From Pseudofabraea citricarpa (Eukaryota; Ascomycota; Leotiomycetes; Helotiales; Dermateaceae), in the NCBI GenBank assembly GCA_029641185.1, contig JAPWGK010000038.1:62001-126000 (forward strand): a stretch of DNA of 64,000 nt. Direction: 5' to 3'. The position numbers were made by a program, and so were the translations under genes. The notes under the pieces are model-generated. The model searched no databases. It had not been told where the DNA came from and saw only the letters and a program-made list of their open reading frames with translations. Below, piece by piece: positions 1 through 11,123 of the stretch. Position 1 is the stretch's first letter. The number at the start of each line of letters is the position of its first letter.

Positions 1-1489
1 AAGTTGGGGACCATTGAACTCCCTGAAAATTGCGGCTGATCTGCAGCGCGGTGGGGAATTATTACTAGACACACCTGTAAATGGATACATGAATCATACA
101 ATACTAAAAATCAACTACAAGTCAAGAGAGTTGTAAATCATCCCGGAATGAGACTTCAATTTTAATTTTCAAGTTATAAGTGCGAGTGTAGTTTCTAAGG
201 TGAATGGAGCGTAGAGTTTATCTTAACTGAATCATTGATTCAGAATGGGTTGCAAGACCTTGGCCTTGTTAGCTAAAATATCAGACGTCGCCTATGATCT
301 CAAATAGAGCAATGTCTTTTTCTTTAAAACAAAGATATATAAATCGAGAGAATTGACAAGCGATAAAATACGAACAGCTATTTAATAGTATTAAGGAGCT
401 TTACGAAACATTGAACATCAGGTATACACGAAACATATAAGAGCAAAATGCTAGGCGTAGAGGTTGTGAGAGTTTATGTAGCTTGAGGAACTATCAAACA
501 GGATAAACCCAGTCATATGAACCATGTGGTTTCTCACGAATCGGATTCATATTCAACAGATAATATGAAGACGAAGAATCTATTAGGGCAAAATAAAATC
601 CCAAAGAGAATTCATACTCAAATTTAAGTCTTTGTAGATTCTCATTAGTTGTCTTTCAAGAAATAATAAACTTAAAAGAATAACTAATAAACACCATCAG
701 CAAACCTAAGCAAGCAATAATCCAGTCCTGTACGGAATTCTCTTCTTAAGAACTATCAGTCCGGCGAATGAGCAAAAGTAAAAGTAGAAGGTTAGTTAGT
801 GACCTAGACAATCAGAGCAAGTTGAGGGCCGTCAAGTGTTAAGCTGCCTGTAGGGTAATTAAAAGAATATCTAAAGCCTCCCAGCTTTCTTTCTACTATA
901 AAAACATAAATCTTATACAAGTTAGCCCGTTCGCTTTTAGAGGAACTGCTATTGAAGCATTTATTATATAAAAGGGTATTATTTAATTTCAATCATCACT
1001 GTTATATTAGTATAGTAGATAAGAACACATGAAAGATTCCGGGAGAGAATTGATACTCGAACGATATTCACTCATATGACCCTCGGTACAAGGGGCTACG
1101 GAACATTCACAGTGTACGGAGGCATATAAATATTCCGAAAGATAGAAATGGGAGTAAGTAAGCTTGAAGGCTTAAATGTCGGCTCGAAAACTAGCGTCTC
1201 TTCTCTGTCAAATTCTGTAAGAATATTTCCATTATATCCGTGACAAATGACTTAATATAATGCTTACACTTAATAGAGTAGTTTTGAGCCTTTATCTGTA
1301 ACAATGATAATTCATCTTACAAATTCACCATATTAAGATATGTCCTCCCCACCAAGCTCGCGCCAAATCCCACCCACAAAACCATCTATCCACAACCAAC
1401 TTGCTAATAACTACCATCACCCTCACAAAAACCTGCCTATAATTTCTCCACAACAAACCGAAATCACCACCCTCATACCACAAATCACA
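1..1489. other. TA-rich gene-free stretch
   Basis: I see no convincing gene here. The DNA is rich in TA steps, stop codons are dense in all frames, and the only ORF of any length (minus strand, 804-992) is short with no recognisable content. The composition resembles RIP-degraded repeat DNA, but no repeat partner for it is visible inside the window. Confidence 0.5.
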
Positions 1490-1891
1490 ATGTCCGATCC
1501 CAAATCTCCCATCGCCCAGACCAGCGCAAAGATCAAAAGCCTTGTAGCCGAGATCACAGAAATAGCCGAGCAGATGATACGCGAACTGAAAGAGACTAAT
1601 CCAGAATTACTAGCGACAATGCTGGAGGACTTGAGTTTCCGTATGGTGAAAGCTTCTCAATATGCAGAGAAGATGCTCGGTGTGTTAGTTGAGAGTATGT
1701 AGTAGGCTTACATCTTCAGCATGTTTTTTCTTTTTCCCTCGTTGGTTATATGGAATTGCTAACGTGTGGCTAAAGGAGAGCTGACCAGTGGAGTCCGAGT
1801 CGAGGAGAAGAAGAGAGAGGATACTTCGAGTCTGAAGCAGACAAAGGAAAAGAACCCTGCTGTGACGCTACCAGGTATTTTGAAGCAGTAA
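1490..1891 (+). CDS. Truncated paralogue of the unrecognised helical-linker family (copy A-prime)
   Basis: Model join(1490..1694,1776..1891), 106 aa. The intron has GTATGT at 1695, a GCTAAC branch site at about 1758 and an AAAG acceptor at 1774-1775. It lies at the same codon position (after the first base of the Ser codon in GAGAGT) as the frame break in the neighbouring gene at 2429. Exon 1 resembles that gene: both have NP-x-LLA-x-x-(L/M)-x-(D/A), then QYA, then ES. Exon 2 is a short charged linker (VEEKKREDTSSLKQTKEK) and then stops. The C-terminal domain of the other family members is absent. Function unknown. It may be a degenerate tandem duplicate or a short regulatory relative; a longer N-terminus from 1340 is open but lacks the helical character. 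Confidence 0.5.
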
Positions 1892-2428
1892 CAAGGCTCA
1901 GCTATCTCTCGGTGGGCCCCTGCCCGGCTTGTGTCTTCTACTGATGGCTAATGGGTTCTGGGCGCTGCACATAATGGCACGTGCCGCCTTTTGTTATCCT
2001 AGCTTCAGACAATGCTAACCATGAAAGCGATGCGGTGTTCAAAGAACATGTAACATAGTAGCAGAATGCCGTGGTCTGGCAAGGTATCTGTTATGGAAAT
2101 GAAAAATGGATTCGATGGTGTTAAGGCAGTGGCCAGAAAGAAAACTTATGTGTACCTATAGTAGAATATTGCTGCATTGCTGCCATTAGTTCTTGCCTGG
2201 AATCAAAGTGGCTCTATCACCCACCGTGTTGAGGCAGGAGCTCCACGTGCCCAAAATTCCACCATATTTTCTTTGTTTACATGCAACGACCCCACGACCT
2301 TGCTTCGCACCACAAATTTACCTTCTCAGCACTTCCTCATATTCACACCACAAATTTACTTTGCCACATCTTCGCATCGCAAACGCACTCTCCCACTGCA
2401 CCCGCATCTCCCCGAAACAACTACAACG
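1892..2428. other. Intergenic spacer
   Basis: Holds the 3' flank of the truncated copy and the promoter of the next gene. The upstream extension of the next ORF (from 2177) is open but Thr/His/Pro-rich and unlike the family, so I read it as 5' UTR. Confidence 0.4.
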
Positions 2429-3572
2429 ATGTCTAACCTTCTGTTTCGATACTCCCAAGGACACGCGAGTATCAAAATCGCGACGCAGACAATACTAGAG
2501 GCTGCTTATATTATGGAGTCTGACTTAAAAGACTCAAACCCAGCTCTGTTGGCGGATTTGATGGAAGCTGTACAATTCAAGGTAGAGGAGGCATGTCAAT
2601 ATGCAACACAGGCGCTCAGCGCAGCCACTGAAAGTATGACCCTCTATCTCTATCTTAGATACTCTCCATGAGCATTCTGTTGACGTTCCTAAAGAAAAAC
2701 CACTGCCTCAGATTGAGAATCCAGACTCTGCTGGAAATGAAAGTGATGTCGCTGCCAACGAAGAGCCAGGTGCTCCAAAGTCCAAGAGCAGGTAAGCTTA
2801 CTACAAAACCTCCCTGGATGTTACGTATACTGATAATTTCATGTACTACAGGATCTCATTTGAGTTGCCTTTAATGATCATGCCGACCGACAGAGATGAA
2901 GATAGTCATTTATTTATCATGGTCAATGATGCCTCCATCGTCGAAAAGGGTTCAAGAACGCTATCTAACCTTTGGCACAACCCTGACGACTATTGCTTGT
3001 ACAATCCCCGCCACACTATGAATCACAATGACGATCTCAATGACAACGCAGTTATACTCTATTTCGATCGTTTCGTTGACCGTCGAAATCTTCCACAGTC
3101 GAGAACCCCACATCAGCTGAAGGATCCTGCGAAGGAAAAGGGAAAATACGATCACGCTCAATTGTGGAAAGCAATGAGATTCTTTGTTCATTTCGTCAAC
3201 GGGAAAATGGACATGGTGATTGAAGGACAACTTGATAAGGAATTATATCTCGCATTCGGCCGATGGATGCGTGTTCGAGACCCAACGAGGTATGCCAGTG
3301 TTGTTGAGAGCTGTACAGTGGGAGAAGGAAATGAGATTGATGGTCCTAGCAATGATGGTGCTGATGATACTAGCGATAACGCTGGAGATCATGTTAGCCG
3401 TGTTAGTGATAATGATGGTGGCGATGATGATAATAATGGTGGCGATGATGATAATGATGGTAGCGATGATGATAATAATGGTGGTGGCGATGATGATAAT
3501 AATGGTGGCGATGATGATAATGATGGCTGGGAAGATGATGATAGTGGGGATGATAGCAGTGACTCCGCCTGA
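2429..3572 (+). CDS. Unrecognised family, member A, with Asp-rich repeat tail
   Basis: Best model join(2429..2633,2659..2791,2852..3572), 352 aa. The order is an N-terminal helical segment, a charged linker (PKEKPLPQIENPDSAGNE), a phase-2 intron (GTAAGC at 2792, ACAG at 2850-2851), a C-terminal domain of about 140 aa, then an Asp/Asn/Gly repeat tail. The C-terminal domain shares NPDDYCLYNPRHT, YFDRFVDRR and LKDPAKEKGKY with member C at 39596 (NPDDISVYDPTNT, LKDPVKERNKY). The first junction is odd: keeping frame needs removal of only 25 nt (2634-2658), shorter than usual fungal introns. A 64-nt intron from a weak donor at 2595 is the alternative, and a real frameshift is a third possibility. 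Function and location are unknown; I do not recognise the domain. Confidence 0.6.
3417..3531 (+). repeat. 21-bp coding repeat (Asp/Asn/Gly) in member A
   Basis: About five tandem units of 21 bp encode GGDDDNN or GGDDDND variants; one unit carries an extra GGT codon. They form an acidic, probably disordered C-terminal tail. Between-unit differences are mostly AAT/GAT (Asn/Asp) switches. Confidence 0.8.
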
Positions 3573-3869
3573 GGAGCAAGTTGCAGTTTGCAGTTTAGTG
3601 GAAGGGATAATTGTTAGGTATTGATAGCATAGCTGCTATATGAGTCATTCTCTACTTGTATGATTTGTAGCATACTACTAGGTTGAACTTGATATATGTT
3701 CTTACGCCTAATAACACGTATTAGTATATCACACTTGCAAGTGGTGTTTTTAATTCACCTCAAGCAGGCAGCCGCACTTCAAACCCTACCACGTGATATG
3801 TTTAGTACGCGTTTGAATATAATAAAACAAGGGTTTTGTACTTCAACAAACAAACAAAATAAACAACTT

Positions 3870-4185
3870 GGTCTCATGGCCTAGTTGGAAGCCCTCCAGA
3901 CGTAGAGGTACAAAGTACCCGAACTGGCCCCAAAAAAATACACACAGAAGGAACTGTATAAAATCACAGAAGCAGCCGCAGCCTGAGCCATGTAGCAGGA
4001 GAACTGTCTAAAATCACAGAAGCATAAGTGGGCTCCACTTTGAGAACTGTATAAAATCAAACAGAAGCAGCTGCGGACTGCACCGCGAGAGGGAACTGTC
4101 ATAAATCACAGAGGAATATGTGGCCAAGGACCACCGTTAAACTCTGTATAAATATAACCACCAAAATCCTTACCATCTTTTTTTT
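3870..4185 (+). ncRNA. Possible Pol III unit (tRNA-related, SINE-like)
   Basis: A perfect A-box match (TGGCCTAGTTGG, 3877-3888) lies 7 nt into a sequence that starts like a tRNA (GGTCTCATGGCC). It is preceded by a CAACAAACAAACAAA tract of the kind seen upstream of fungal tRNA genes. A degenerate B-box-like CCGAACTGG follows at about 3919, then five short repeats, then a T8 run near 4176-4183. This is no full tRNA, since the arms do not close properly. A tRNA-derived SINE or Pol III ncRNA is the inference; the B box is weak. Confidence 0.3.
3951..4155 (+). repeat. Five degenerate 22-28 bp repeats at ~47-bp spacing
   Basis: Copies of GAACTGTATAAAATCACAG-type sequence start at 3951, 4001, 4043, 4093 and 4140 (the last is very degenerate). 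Spacings are 50, 42, 50 and 47 bp. Spacers between the copies carry CAGCCGCAG and CAGCTGCGG. They lie inside the possible Pol III unit. Confidence 0.65.
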
Positions 4186-4708
4186 CTTTTCTTCCTCTTC
4201 ACCTTTTATCTTTTTCTTCATCGCATTTTATTTCTAACATACGCGGGCTCTTCTTTTTTAAGGTGCCTTTTAGCTTTAGTTAAAACGTAACGATATATTT
4301 ATTCTTCTTTCTCGCTTAAATTCGCTTACCCCTTTATTTACAAGAGTTCTTCCCTAATTCACTTATTTACCTAATTAATTAGTGTATCTTATCGTGACCT
4401 TTTTATAACATGCAGAATCAGAACTAGACACCAGGTGGCGGTATATAAACGAGTATTCTTCTTCTTTAATCCACTCTTCAACCTGCTGCACAACCTGATA
4501 CTCTATATACCTTATACCGATCTGGAGCTTTCTTCAGGTCACATGCGGCCTAGCTAGGCATGAAGTTAACACTCTTCAAGGTACATAGCTCCCTATCAAG
4601 GTGTAGAAGTAAAGTTTATTTCATTGCATCATATACTACCGAAAGTAAAGAGTCTCGACTCCACTACCGTACCCCAGATTAAACGCCTCCAGATCCAATT
4701 TTCCTTCC

Positions 4709-6488
4709 TCATGTCACAAGGTAAATCCGTCCTTCATAGCCCGAAAGACAATCCTCGGTGCCGTCAACCCCGTCAACACTGCTGACAAGCAACTCGTATT
4801 TTCCGTTGACGTTCTTCGGCCTCTCAAACTTTTGCCTCTCGGCTGTGAAATTCAACGCCACAATAGCTCGGTCCTTGCCAAAAAGCTTTCCAAATACAAA
4901 AGTCTGCTCATTCATCATATCGTAGCCCTCAAAGCTGCCGTGGATGAAAAGATCTTTGTATTGTCTTCTCATGCTCAACATCTTTCTCCAAAAGTTGAGT
5001 ACAGACTTGGGATCTGGTTGTTGCTTCTCTACATTAATCTCCTTGTACAAATCATGTGTTCGCATCCAAGCACCATCCTTGTTGCTTGTAAATCCTGCGT
5101 GTGGTGTCGAGTCCCACTGCATAGGTAGACGAGCATGATCACGACCAAGGACTTGAATTCCTTTCATTGCCTTATCCAATGCTTTTGGATCATTTTTGGT
5201 CTTCTGGCCAACAGACTTGTAATAATTCAGTGCTTCAATATCCTTATACTCCGAAATCGGCCACTCTGTTGGCGTATTGATCATACCTTCAAGATGTCAG
5301 CGAGTAAATTGATAAATTGGTCTGCAATGACTTACCGATTTCTTGGCCTTGATAGACAAATAATGTGCCGGTCATGGCGCACATCATTAATGCTAGCATC
5401 TTTGCACTTGGTCCCCTCCACTCAGCACTGTCACTGGCAAACCTCGAGACAGATCTTCCCTGATCATGGTTTTCACAGAAAGCAGTAGTCCAACCGTCAG
5501 TTCCATCAATGAATGTTTGCCATTTCGAAACAACCCGCTTGAGGTCTGAAAGGGCCCATGGTACAGCCTCGTACTTGTATGTTTCCCCCATCCCTAAATC
5601 AACGATATCGAATTGGAAAACCATGCTGAGTTGCTTATCACCAGATCCAACATATCGTAATACGTGCGCCGGGTCTGGCGTATGTGGAAGTTCCCCGACT
5701 GTCACGGTGTCATATTTGTTCAATACTTCGTTGTTCATCTCGCGGAGGAATTCGTGCATTCTCGGGCCGTTGCAGAAGAGACTCGTGGCAGGCTGTTCAA
5801 AGGCTTCGGGATCGACAATAGGCGCATCGGGCATGATAGCACCTTTAGAGTACATGTTCACTGTGTCTACTCGAAAGCCATCTACGCCTTTCGAAAGCCA
5901 GAACTCCATGGCGGAATCATAGATGGCTCGGCGAGTAACAGGATTCTCCCAATTCAGGTCCGGCTGCTGAATTGCAAATAAATGCAAATAATACTCTTGT
6001 GTATGTTCGTCCCACTCCCAGGTACTGCCACTGAAATGTGATAACCAGTTGTTGGGTGGCATTCGAGTTCCGTCATCGGCGTATCGTGCAGGTCTCCAAA
6101 TATACCAATCGCGTTTCGGATTCGTTTTTGAGGATCGGGACTCCTTGAACCAGGCATGTTCGTCAGAGGTATGGTTGACGACCAAATCGAGAATCAATCT
6201 CATCCCCCGAGAGTGGCATGCATCAACGAGTGACTCGATATCGGCGACGGTGCCGTATGGTGCATAGACGGCTTCGTAGTTGGAGATGTCGTAGCCCATA
6301 TCATGCTGGGGAGAATCGTACATGGGAGAGATCCATACAATGTCGATTCCTAGATCTTTGATATAGTCAATCTTGGAGAGAATGCCCGGTAGGTCACCCC
6401 ATCCATCACCGTTGCTGTCTTTGTAGCTGGCAGGGTAGATTTGGTAGACCACACCGTCTTTCCACCAAATGCGCTCTGTGACTGTCAT
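4709..6488 (-). CDS. GH13 alpha-glucosidase (maltase)
   Basis: Model complement(join(4709..5286,5336..6488)), 576 aa, with one 49-nt intron (GTAAGT donor). It hydrolyses alpha-1,4-glucosides such as maltose. All four GH13 regions are present: DLVVNH near residue 101, GFRVDTVN with the nucleophile Asp near 208, TVGELPHT with the acid/base Glu near 266, and CENHD with the third Asp near 342. The residue after the nucleophile is Thr; Thr is associated with maltase and Val with isomaltase in the yeast enzymes, so maltose specificity is favoured. No signal peptide is seen, so it is probably intracellular, acting on sugar imported by the divergent permease at 8483. Length is normal for fungal maltases and the gene looks intact. 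Confidence 0.95.
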
Positions 6489-7669
6489 ATTTGCTGATTT
6501 TGGACTGGATGAGGGGGTAGTGAGGAGGATGAGAGAGGGGGAGGCAAATTGAGATAGAGGGAGAAGATTTGAAGAGAAAGATAAATGTGAGGAATACTGG
6601 CTTAAATTGTAGATGTGGGAGAGGAGGGCCGGCAGTATTCAGCCGAGAAACTCACGATGTTTGAAAGATTGTACTTAGTCGCCGTAGCTTGCATTCTTGC
6701 ACCCACAGCAGTCATCATGATCTCCGCAAAGTGGATGATCTCCAACAACATTGAGCGACCAGGTACAGCATCAAAGTCAATTGGCAAAGATAGGGCGCAA
6801 AAGCTTGGGTAGCAGTGTGGGGTTGTCGATCGACATACCGGATTCTCCCATGGGTTTGCTGTGATGCTGAAAAGTGTAATTCGGCGATTGATTATGCATG
6901 ACATGTGAGACAGTGAGTCAAGCATCCGGCTGGAAGATAGGAAAGTTGGTTTTGTAGGGAATTGTTATCGAATTGTAGATCTGGAGGACGACGTCGCGAA
7001 AACCGTCGTTGAAATTCTCGCTGGAATTGGAGATGACGTCGGTCAGGGACAGTGAGCACGTGTGATAGTCTCACGTGATTCAACCACGCTCTCCGGATCG
7101 GCTGATCTATCTTCCGGTCACAGCCACATCTTCTCTCGACGGCGTTTGCAGGCGAAGAGCAACATCCACCAGACGGCGACACCGATGCACCAACATCAAC
7201 AAGGGAACCACTTAAACAAACAGACACGATGCAGCCCAAGAACACAAAGACCACTGCAGTACGAAGAAATATGCCTCTCTACTATCAGCCCCGAGTCCTC
7301 ACAGCCCATCGACGTCCAAGGATGTCTTCCATCCATCACCAGCCAGCCAGTCAGCCCGTCGGACGGTGGCAGTGATCCATGATGTTTCAAAGGCTTGCAC
7401 GTGAAGGAAGAGGAATAAACAGCCCTCGACCTCAACCCCCACTCTGTGTCCTGATTCTGGAGCGAGATATATCACGAAATCTAGGCCGAAAATTCAGGCG
7501 GCCATTTTATCTGACTTTGTTCGCACATCGATGACGGCAAAGCGCTTGACGGCGACAGCAATCGTCTATCCCGCATTCTCCAGAGATCCAAACCTTGTCT
7601 CCGCACTTGGGGAAGTCGAGTCTGGTCTGGCCTGGGGTTGACCAGGGATGCTGCATTAACCCCTTTGGG

Positions 7670-7683
7670 CCGGATCTCCACCG
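7670..7683 (-). promoter_or_regulatory. CGGN8CGG-type site (AmyR-like), minus orientation
   Basis: On the plus strand this reads CCG-GATCTCCA-CCG, i.e. CGGN8CGG on the minus strand, facing the maltase gene. Known basis: the Aspergillus zinc-cluster regulator AmyR binds CGGN8(C/A)GG upstream of starch and maltose genes. One such match in 2 kb could be chance. Confidence 0.35.
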
Positions 7684-8227
7684 TGAGGGGACCTTGCTAT
7701 CCCGTCCAGACCACGATAATATGGTTATATTAATTACGAGCATACAATGGTGGATTCATGGACGACTTGAAACATCGTGGATTGGCAGAAGTCGACTCTA
7801 TTGCTCCTGGGCCCAACAAGCATTTTTGGGGCTGCTCTCGGCTGGGTTCTTGTCTCTTGAACTTCCTTTGTTTCACGGGTTTACGTACGATGACCTTGTG
7901 GAAGAGCTTTGCGACAGGCTGAATTGTTTTGCTGGATGATGGCAGGATTGGTTGAGTGAGAGATAGCGTACAGACGAACCAGCCCGTCGAATGCCGAGCC
8001 CCTGAACGGACAGCAATAGTGCCTTGCCACTCCCGCCAGCTCCCGAATCCCAGTCGGTTACTGATGCCAATACCTCTTTTCTTTACTTTCCCATCAACGC
8101 CATCGAAATCTAACTACATGAACCGCCATCTCAAGCGGCTAATGGCTATCACACCAACGCCTTGGCAGAGTCTTGCACCATTTTGGCCAGGATGGGTCCA
8201 GCCTTGAACCCCAGACTCCCAGGTCGG

Positions 8228-8241
8228 CGGGAACTACGCGG
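8228..8241 (+). promoter_or_regulatory. CGGN8CGG site (AmyR-like) upstream of permease
   Basis: CGG-GAACTACG-CGG lies about 240 bp upstream of the permease ATG, a typical distance for a zinc-cluster activator site in fungal promoters. Function is inferred from the consensus and the neighbouring genes. Confidence 0.4.
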
Positions 8242-8482
8242 AGCTGGACCTTGATATCACTAGGAGTTAGTCTTTCATCTCAAGAGACAATCTGGCCGAT
8301 TGGCCAATCCACCCAAACTTCTTCCTTCTTCGATTCTGATGTACTTGCTGAAGGGGATATAAGGATCAAGTGGTCCCTCGATATCTTACTAGACAGACAT
8401 CACCACATCATCTCATCGTCTCCTCTCTTCTCTTCACTTCCCTTTTCTTTCAGATCCTCCGCCATTCGTAATACTCTTCAGA

Positions 8483-10234
8483 ATGGCGATCGAAACCAGA
8501 GTTGAAGAGATTTCCTCAGTCTCATCAAATACAGCAGACTCTCAAACAACTATCCATAATGTATCCGCCAATCCCCACGTCGCCGAGCTCTCGGCCGAGG
8601 CGAAAGATGCTACCCAACATGAGCACTCCCTGAGTCTGATGCAGGCTCTCAAATTATATCCAAAAGCTGTGCTTTGGTCAATCCTCTTGTCAACGGCAGT
8701 AATAATGGAAGGTTACGATGTCGTTCTCCTGCCGTCATTTTACGCTTTACCCCAGTTTAATCAGAAGTATGGCGTTATCCAACCTGATGGCTCCTATACT
8801 GTTCCCGCCTCATGGAAGTCTGGCTTGTCTAATGGTGTCCTTTGTGGTGAAATCATTGGTCTCTTCATCAACGGAATTGTGTCCGAGAAATATGGCTACA
8901 AAAAGACAATGATTGCTTCTCTTATGATGATGATTGGCGGTATCTTCATTCCATTCTTCGCTCAAAATATCCAGACTCTGTTGGTCGGTGCAATTATCTG
9001 TGGTATCCCATGGGGTGTTTTTCGTAAGTCTTCTGGAGCTCATGGACAGCTTTGCAACTCGCAAGCTAACTCGAGTATAGAAACCCTTACTACTGCTTAT
9101 GCCTCCGAAGTGTGTCCAACACAACTACGCGCCTACCTCTGCACATATGTCAACCTCTGCTGGGTTATGGGACAATTTATTGCTTCGGGAGTGCTTCGTG
9201 GTATGCTCGACCGCAAAGATGAATGGGCTTTTAGAATTCCATTTGCATTGCAATGGATTTGGCCAGCCCCGATCCTTTTGGGTGTCATATTTGCACCAGA
9301 ATCACCTTGGTGGTTAATTCGCAAAGGTCGTATTGATGATGCCAAGAAGTCCCTCTTGCGTCTTACTACCAAAGTTGACGAAAACTTCTCTGTCGACGAT
9401 ACAATCGCCATGATGAGCCACACCAACGAGCTCGAGAAGGGTGTCTCTTCTGGAACATCATACCTCGACTGCTTCCGTGGTACCGATCTTCGACGCACAG
9501 AAATTGCTTGCATGACATGGTTTGTTCAGACCCTCTGTGGATCAACTTTCATGGGCTACTCTACCTACTTCTACCAACAAGCTGGCCTACCAACTGTTCA
9601 GGCTTTCAACCTCTCAATGGCACAATACGCTCTTGGTGCTCTGGGTACTATGGGTGCGTGGTGGTTAATGAGCCGTGCCGGTCGACGGACGATCTATCTT
9701 CGTGGCTCATGCGTTCTTTGCATTCTCCTCCTTATCATCGGATTCACTTCATTTGCCCCAGAAAGCAACACTCCTAGTCGCTGGGCTATCGGTTCTATGC
9801 TACTTGTCTTCACATTTGTCTATGACCTGACGGTTGGTCCCGTCTGCTACGCACTAGTGGCCGAAGTATCTTCAACCCGTCTCCGATCCAAAACGATCGT
9901 TCTCGCACGCAACTTCTATAACGCTGGCGGTATCGTCGTCAATATCCTGACAACTTATCAATTAACACCAAGTCCAACGGGATGGGGCTGGGGAGCCAAA
10001 TCTGCCTTCTTCTGGGCTGGCACCTGCTTCTTATGTATTCTGTGGATCTTCTTCCGCCTTCCTGAGCCCAAGGATCGTACGTATGCAGAGATGGATGTCT
10101 TGTTCGAAAGGCGCATCACAGCCCGGAAGTTTAGAACAACCAAGCTTGATATTTTTACTCCAGGGGACCGGAAGGCGTCGAGTGTTGCGAGCGAGAATGA
10201 AAAGCCCGTTACTACATTTGTTGAGAAGGTCTAG
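8483..10234 (+). CDS. MFS alpha-glucoside (maltose) permease
   Basis: Model join(8483..9023,9081..10234), 564 aa. The intron (GTAAGT to GTATAG) is 57 nt with no in-frame stop, so the unspliced frame also reads through; splicing gives the family-typical FQTLTTAYASEVCP. It is a 12-TM sugar/H+ symporter of the fungal maltose permease type in the plasma membrane. Visible family signatures are a loop-2 motif (SEKYGYKK), PESPWWLIRKGR after TM6, and SRAGRRTIYL in the second half. The N-terminal 60 residues are hydrophilic and cytosolic. Divergent from the maltase gene; substrate uptake for that enzyme is the natural reading. An alternative alpha-glucoside substrate cannot be excluded. Confidence 0.92.
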   Translation: MAIETRVEEISSVSSNTADSQTTIHNVSANPHVAELSAEAKDATQHEHSLSLMQALKLYPKAVLWSILLSTAVIMEGYDVVLLPSFYALPQFNQKYGVIQPDGSYTVPASWKSGLSNGVLCGEIIGLFINGIVSEKYGYKKTMIASLMMMIGGIFIPFFAQNIQTLLVGAIICGIPWGVFRKSSGAHGQLCNSQANSSIETLTTAYASEVCPTQLRAYLCTYVNLCWVMGQFIASGVLRGMLDRKDEWAFRIPFALQWIWPAPILLGVIFAPESPWWLIRKGRIDDAKKSLLRLTTKVDENFSVDDTIAMMSHTNELEKGVSSGTSYLDCFRGTDLRRTEIACMTWFVQTLCGSTFMGYSTYFYQQAGLPTVQAFNLSMAQYALGALGTMGAWWLMSRAGRRTIYLRGSCVLCILLLIIGFTSFAPESNTPSRWAIGSMLLVFTFVYDLTVGPVCYALVAEVSSTRLRSKTIVLARNFYNAGGIVVNILTTYQLTPSPTGWGWGAKSAFFWAGTCFLCILWIFFRLPEPKDRTYAEMDVLFERRITARKFRTTKLDIFTPGDRKASSVASENEKPVTTFVEKV

Positions 10235-10694
10235 AAGGGTTTTGTTAAACGGAGTTTCTTAGATCATTAGATGCGATATACACCCTTTTAGAATGATAAA
10301 TTTTAGTTCAGAATACCAAGAAAGTTACATACATCTATCTTTTTTGTGTCTTTTATAGAATGAATCGCCACTTGTCAGCTTGTAAAGCCTGAATATATCC
10401 AACCCCTTTATCATTAACCCCCTTTCACGTCTCCATTCATTATAACCCACTCACGACTTCGCTTACAGCACAAAAGAAAAATCTGCTTCGCAACCGCCCC
10501 ACCTCGGTTCTTCTTAGCAACGACTTAAACGACACGCCTCTGATTTTACAAACGAGCAGCTAGGCATCCCCCTAGGAATATCAAGTATGCCAAAAAATGA
10601 AGACGAATGATAGATAACCTGCTCAAATAACGAATAGGATGAGAAAGAAAAACTAAAACAAAAGAAAAATTACAGAATCGGAAACTGAACGATT

Positions 10695-10808
10695 TCCGGA
10701 ACGGGGAATTGAACCCCGGTCTCCCGCGAACCTTCTTCCTGCTCTCCCTCTCTCGAGGAGCGGGCAGGTTTTGAGAGGCGGAAATGCTAGCCACTACACC
10801 ATTCCGGA
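10695..10808 (-). tRNA. tRNA-Glu (CUC), intron-containing
   Basis: On the minus strand a 7-bp acceptor stem (TCCGGAA / TTCCGGA) encloses a D arm (GTGTAGTGGCTAGCAT), an anticodon stem TCCGC / GCGGG with loop CTCTCA-intron-C (anticodon CTC), and a T arm CCGGGGTTCAATTCCCCG. The intron of about 43 nt sits after position 37, the canonical eukaryotic site. T-runs follow on the minus strand. It pairs with a near-identical gene 316 bp away whose intron is unrelated in sequence. Confidence 0.93.
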
Positions 10809-11123
10809 GTTTTTCTTGTTCAGACTGATCCTGTTATTTTGTTGGAGGGATTTGATCTATGTGGTGTTATATAAGGTGGGTTGAGTTAGGGTTTGGTTTT
10901 TGAAAAGGCAGAAAACTTTGGCGAGAAAAAATTCAGATAAGGAAATTGATATTAGGAAGGGAAAAAAAGAGGAAGGTGTCAAGCGAGTCGCTTGGGTTTT
11001 AGAGGGGGGGGGAGGAAATAAAAAAGGTAAGGAAGGATAACGGAGAGGAAATTCTAAAAGATTTGAATCCTGAAAGATAAAAGAAGAATTATTTATCGAA
11101 GCAAAAAAGAAACAAAAAGAAAT

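Larger units (their letters stand above)
3573..4708. other. Intergenic region with a Pol III-like repeat unit
   Basis: No protein gene is seen. The central part (3870-4185) is described separately. From 4186 to 4708 the DNA is T-rich and TA-rich, and it ends at the maltase stop codon. Confidence 0.5.
6489..8482. promoter_or_regulatory. Shared divergent promoter region of maltase and permease
   Basis: A 2-kb gap between two divergently transcribed maltose genes. No ORF in it has convincing coding character. It holds two CGGN8CGG-type sites (7670-7683 and 8228-8241). Shared control is the inference from the arrangement. Confidence 0.55.
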
